Source: Spirosoma sp. KUDC1026
GTDB taxonomy: Bacteria > Bacteroidota > Bacteroidia > Cytophagales > Spirosomataceae
NCBI RefSeq assembly: GCF_013375035.1
Contig: NZ_CP056032.1
Location: 4,152,001-4,216,000 of the forward strand
DNA length: 64,000 nucleotides
Direction: 5' to 3'
Shown: positions 63,991 to 64,000 of the stretch, one piece after another
Layout: each line of letters begins with the position of its first letter
Position numbering within the stretch: the first letter of the stretch is position 1
The notes under the pieces: model-generated
Seen by the model: the letters and a program-made list of their open reading frames with translations, nothing else
Told to the model about the DNA's origin: nothing
Databases searched by the model: none
Translations under genes and position numbers: made by a program

Positions 63991-64000
63991 GTATTTATCG

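Overview
The window reads as a chromosomal segment of a Bacteroidota bacterium, most likely a Spirosoma-like member of the Cytophagales. This is inferred from the protein families (OmpA/TPR/PD40 protein of the PorE type, LytTR regulators, many lipoproteins with SPII signals, DinB-like proteins, DPP-IV-like peptidase, DUF6157, DUF1304) and from TAnnTTTG-type -7 boxes. The genus cannot be proven from the window alone. No rRNA, tRNA or CRISPR array was seen.

Region 1 (0-31 kb) is mostly ordinary chromosome. It holds a copper-type P-ATPase divergent from a Crp/Fnr-like regulator; a complete RND efflux operon led by a small His/Asp-rich exported protein; a signalling operon (PAS protein, multi-PAS histidine kinase, receiver-Crp fusion) behind an array of direct repeats; a luciferase-like monooxygenase; a Nif3-like protein; a second RND system with the order TolC, permease, adaptor; an S9 peptidase; and a type-B carboxylesterase. 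A MITE-like inverted repeat lies near 31 kb.

Region 2 (31-40 kb) is accessory. An S24/XRE repressor has its own operator cluster and is divergent from a small membrane protein with a strong Shine-Dalgarno sequence, suggesting a prophage remnant. Small lipoproteins, an MGH1-like glycoside hydrolase, a lone LytTR protein and decayed genes follow.

Region 3 (40-53 kb) is a genomic island. At its left edge is a truncated prohibitin-like gene. Then come an FRG-domain protein, a TcmP plus Gp37/Gp68-like (three-Cys motif) pair, an IS3-family element with a triplicated end that splits a small secreted-protein gene, a frameshifted membrane-protein gene, a NUDIX hydrolase, two decayed tyrosine-recombinase tails, and an IS21-family element. 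The IS21 element is itself interrupted by an IS5-family element and splits a lipoprotein gene. Removing the IS elements and one target-duplication copy restores continuous frames of 127 and 167 codons.

Region 4 (53-64 kb) returns to core chromosome. It has a compact three-gene operon of a YbdK-like carboxylate-amine ligase, a class-I glutamine amidotransferase-like protein and an ATP-grasp-like protein, which is the best candidate for an uncharacterised biosynthetic system. It is followed by an M14 carboxypeptidase-like protein, a DinB-like protein, an SDR oxidoreductase, a PorE-like OmpA protein and tRNA(Ile)-lysidine synthase at the right edge.
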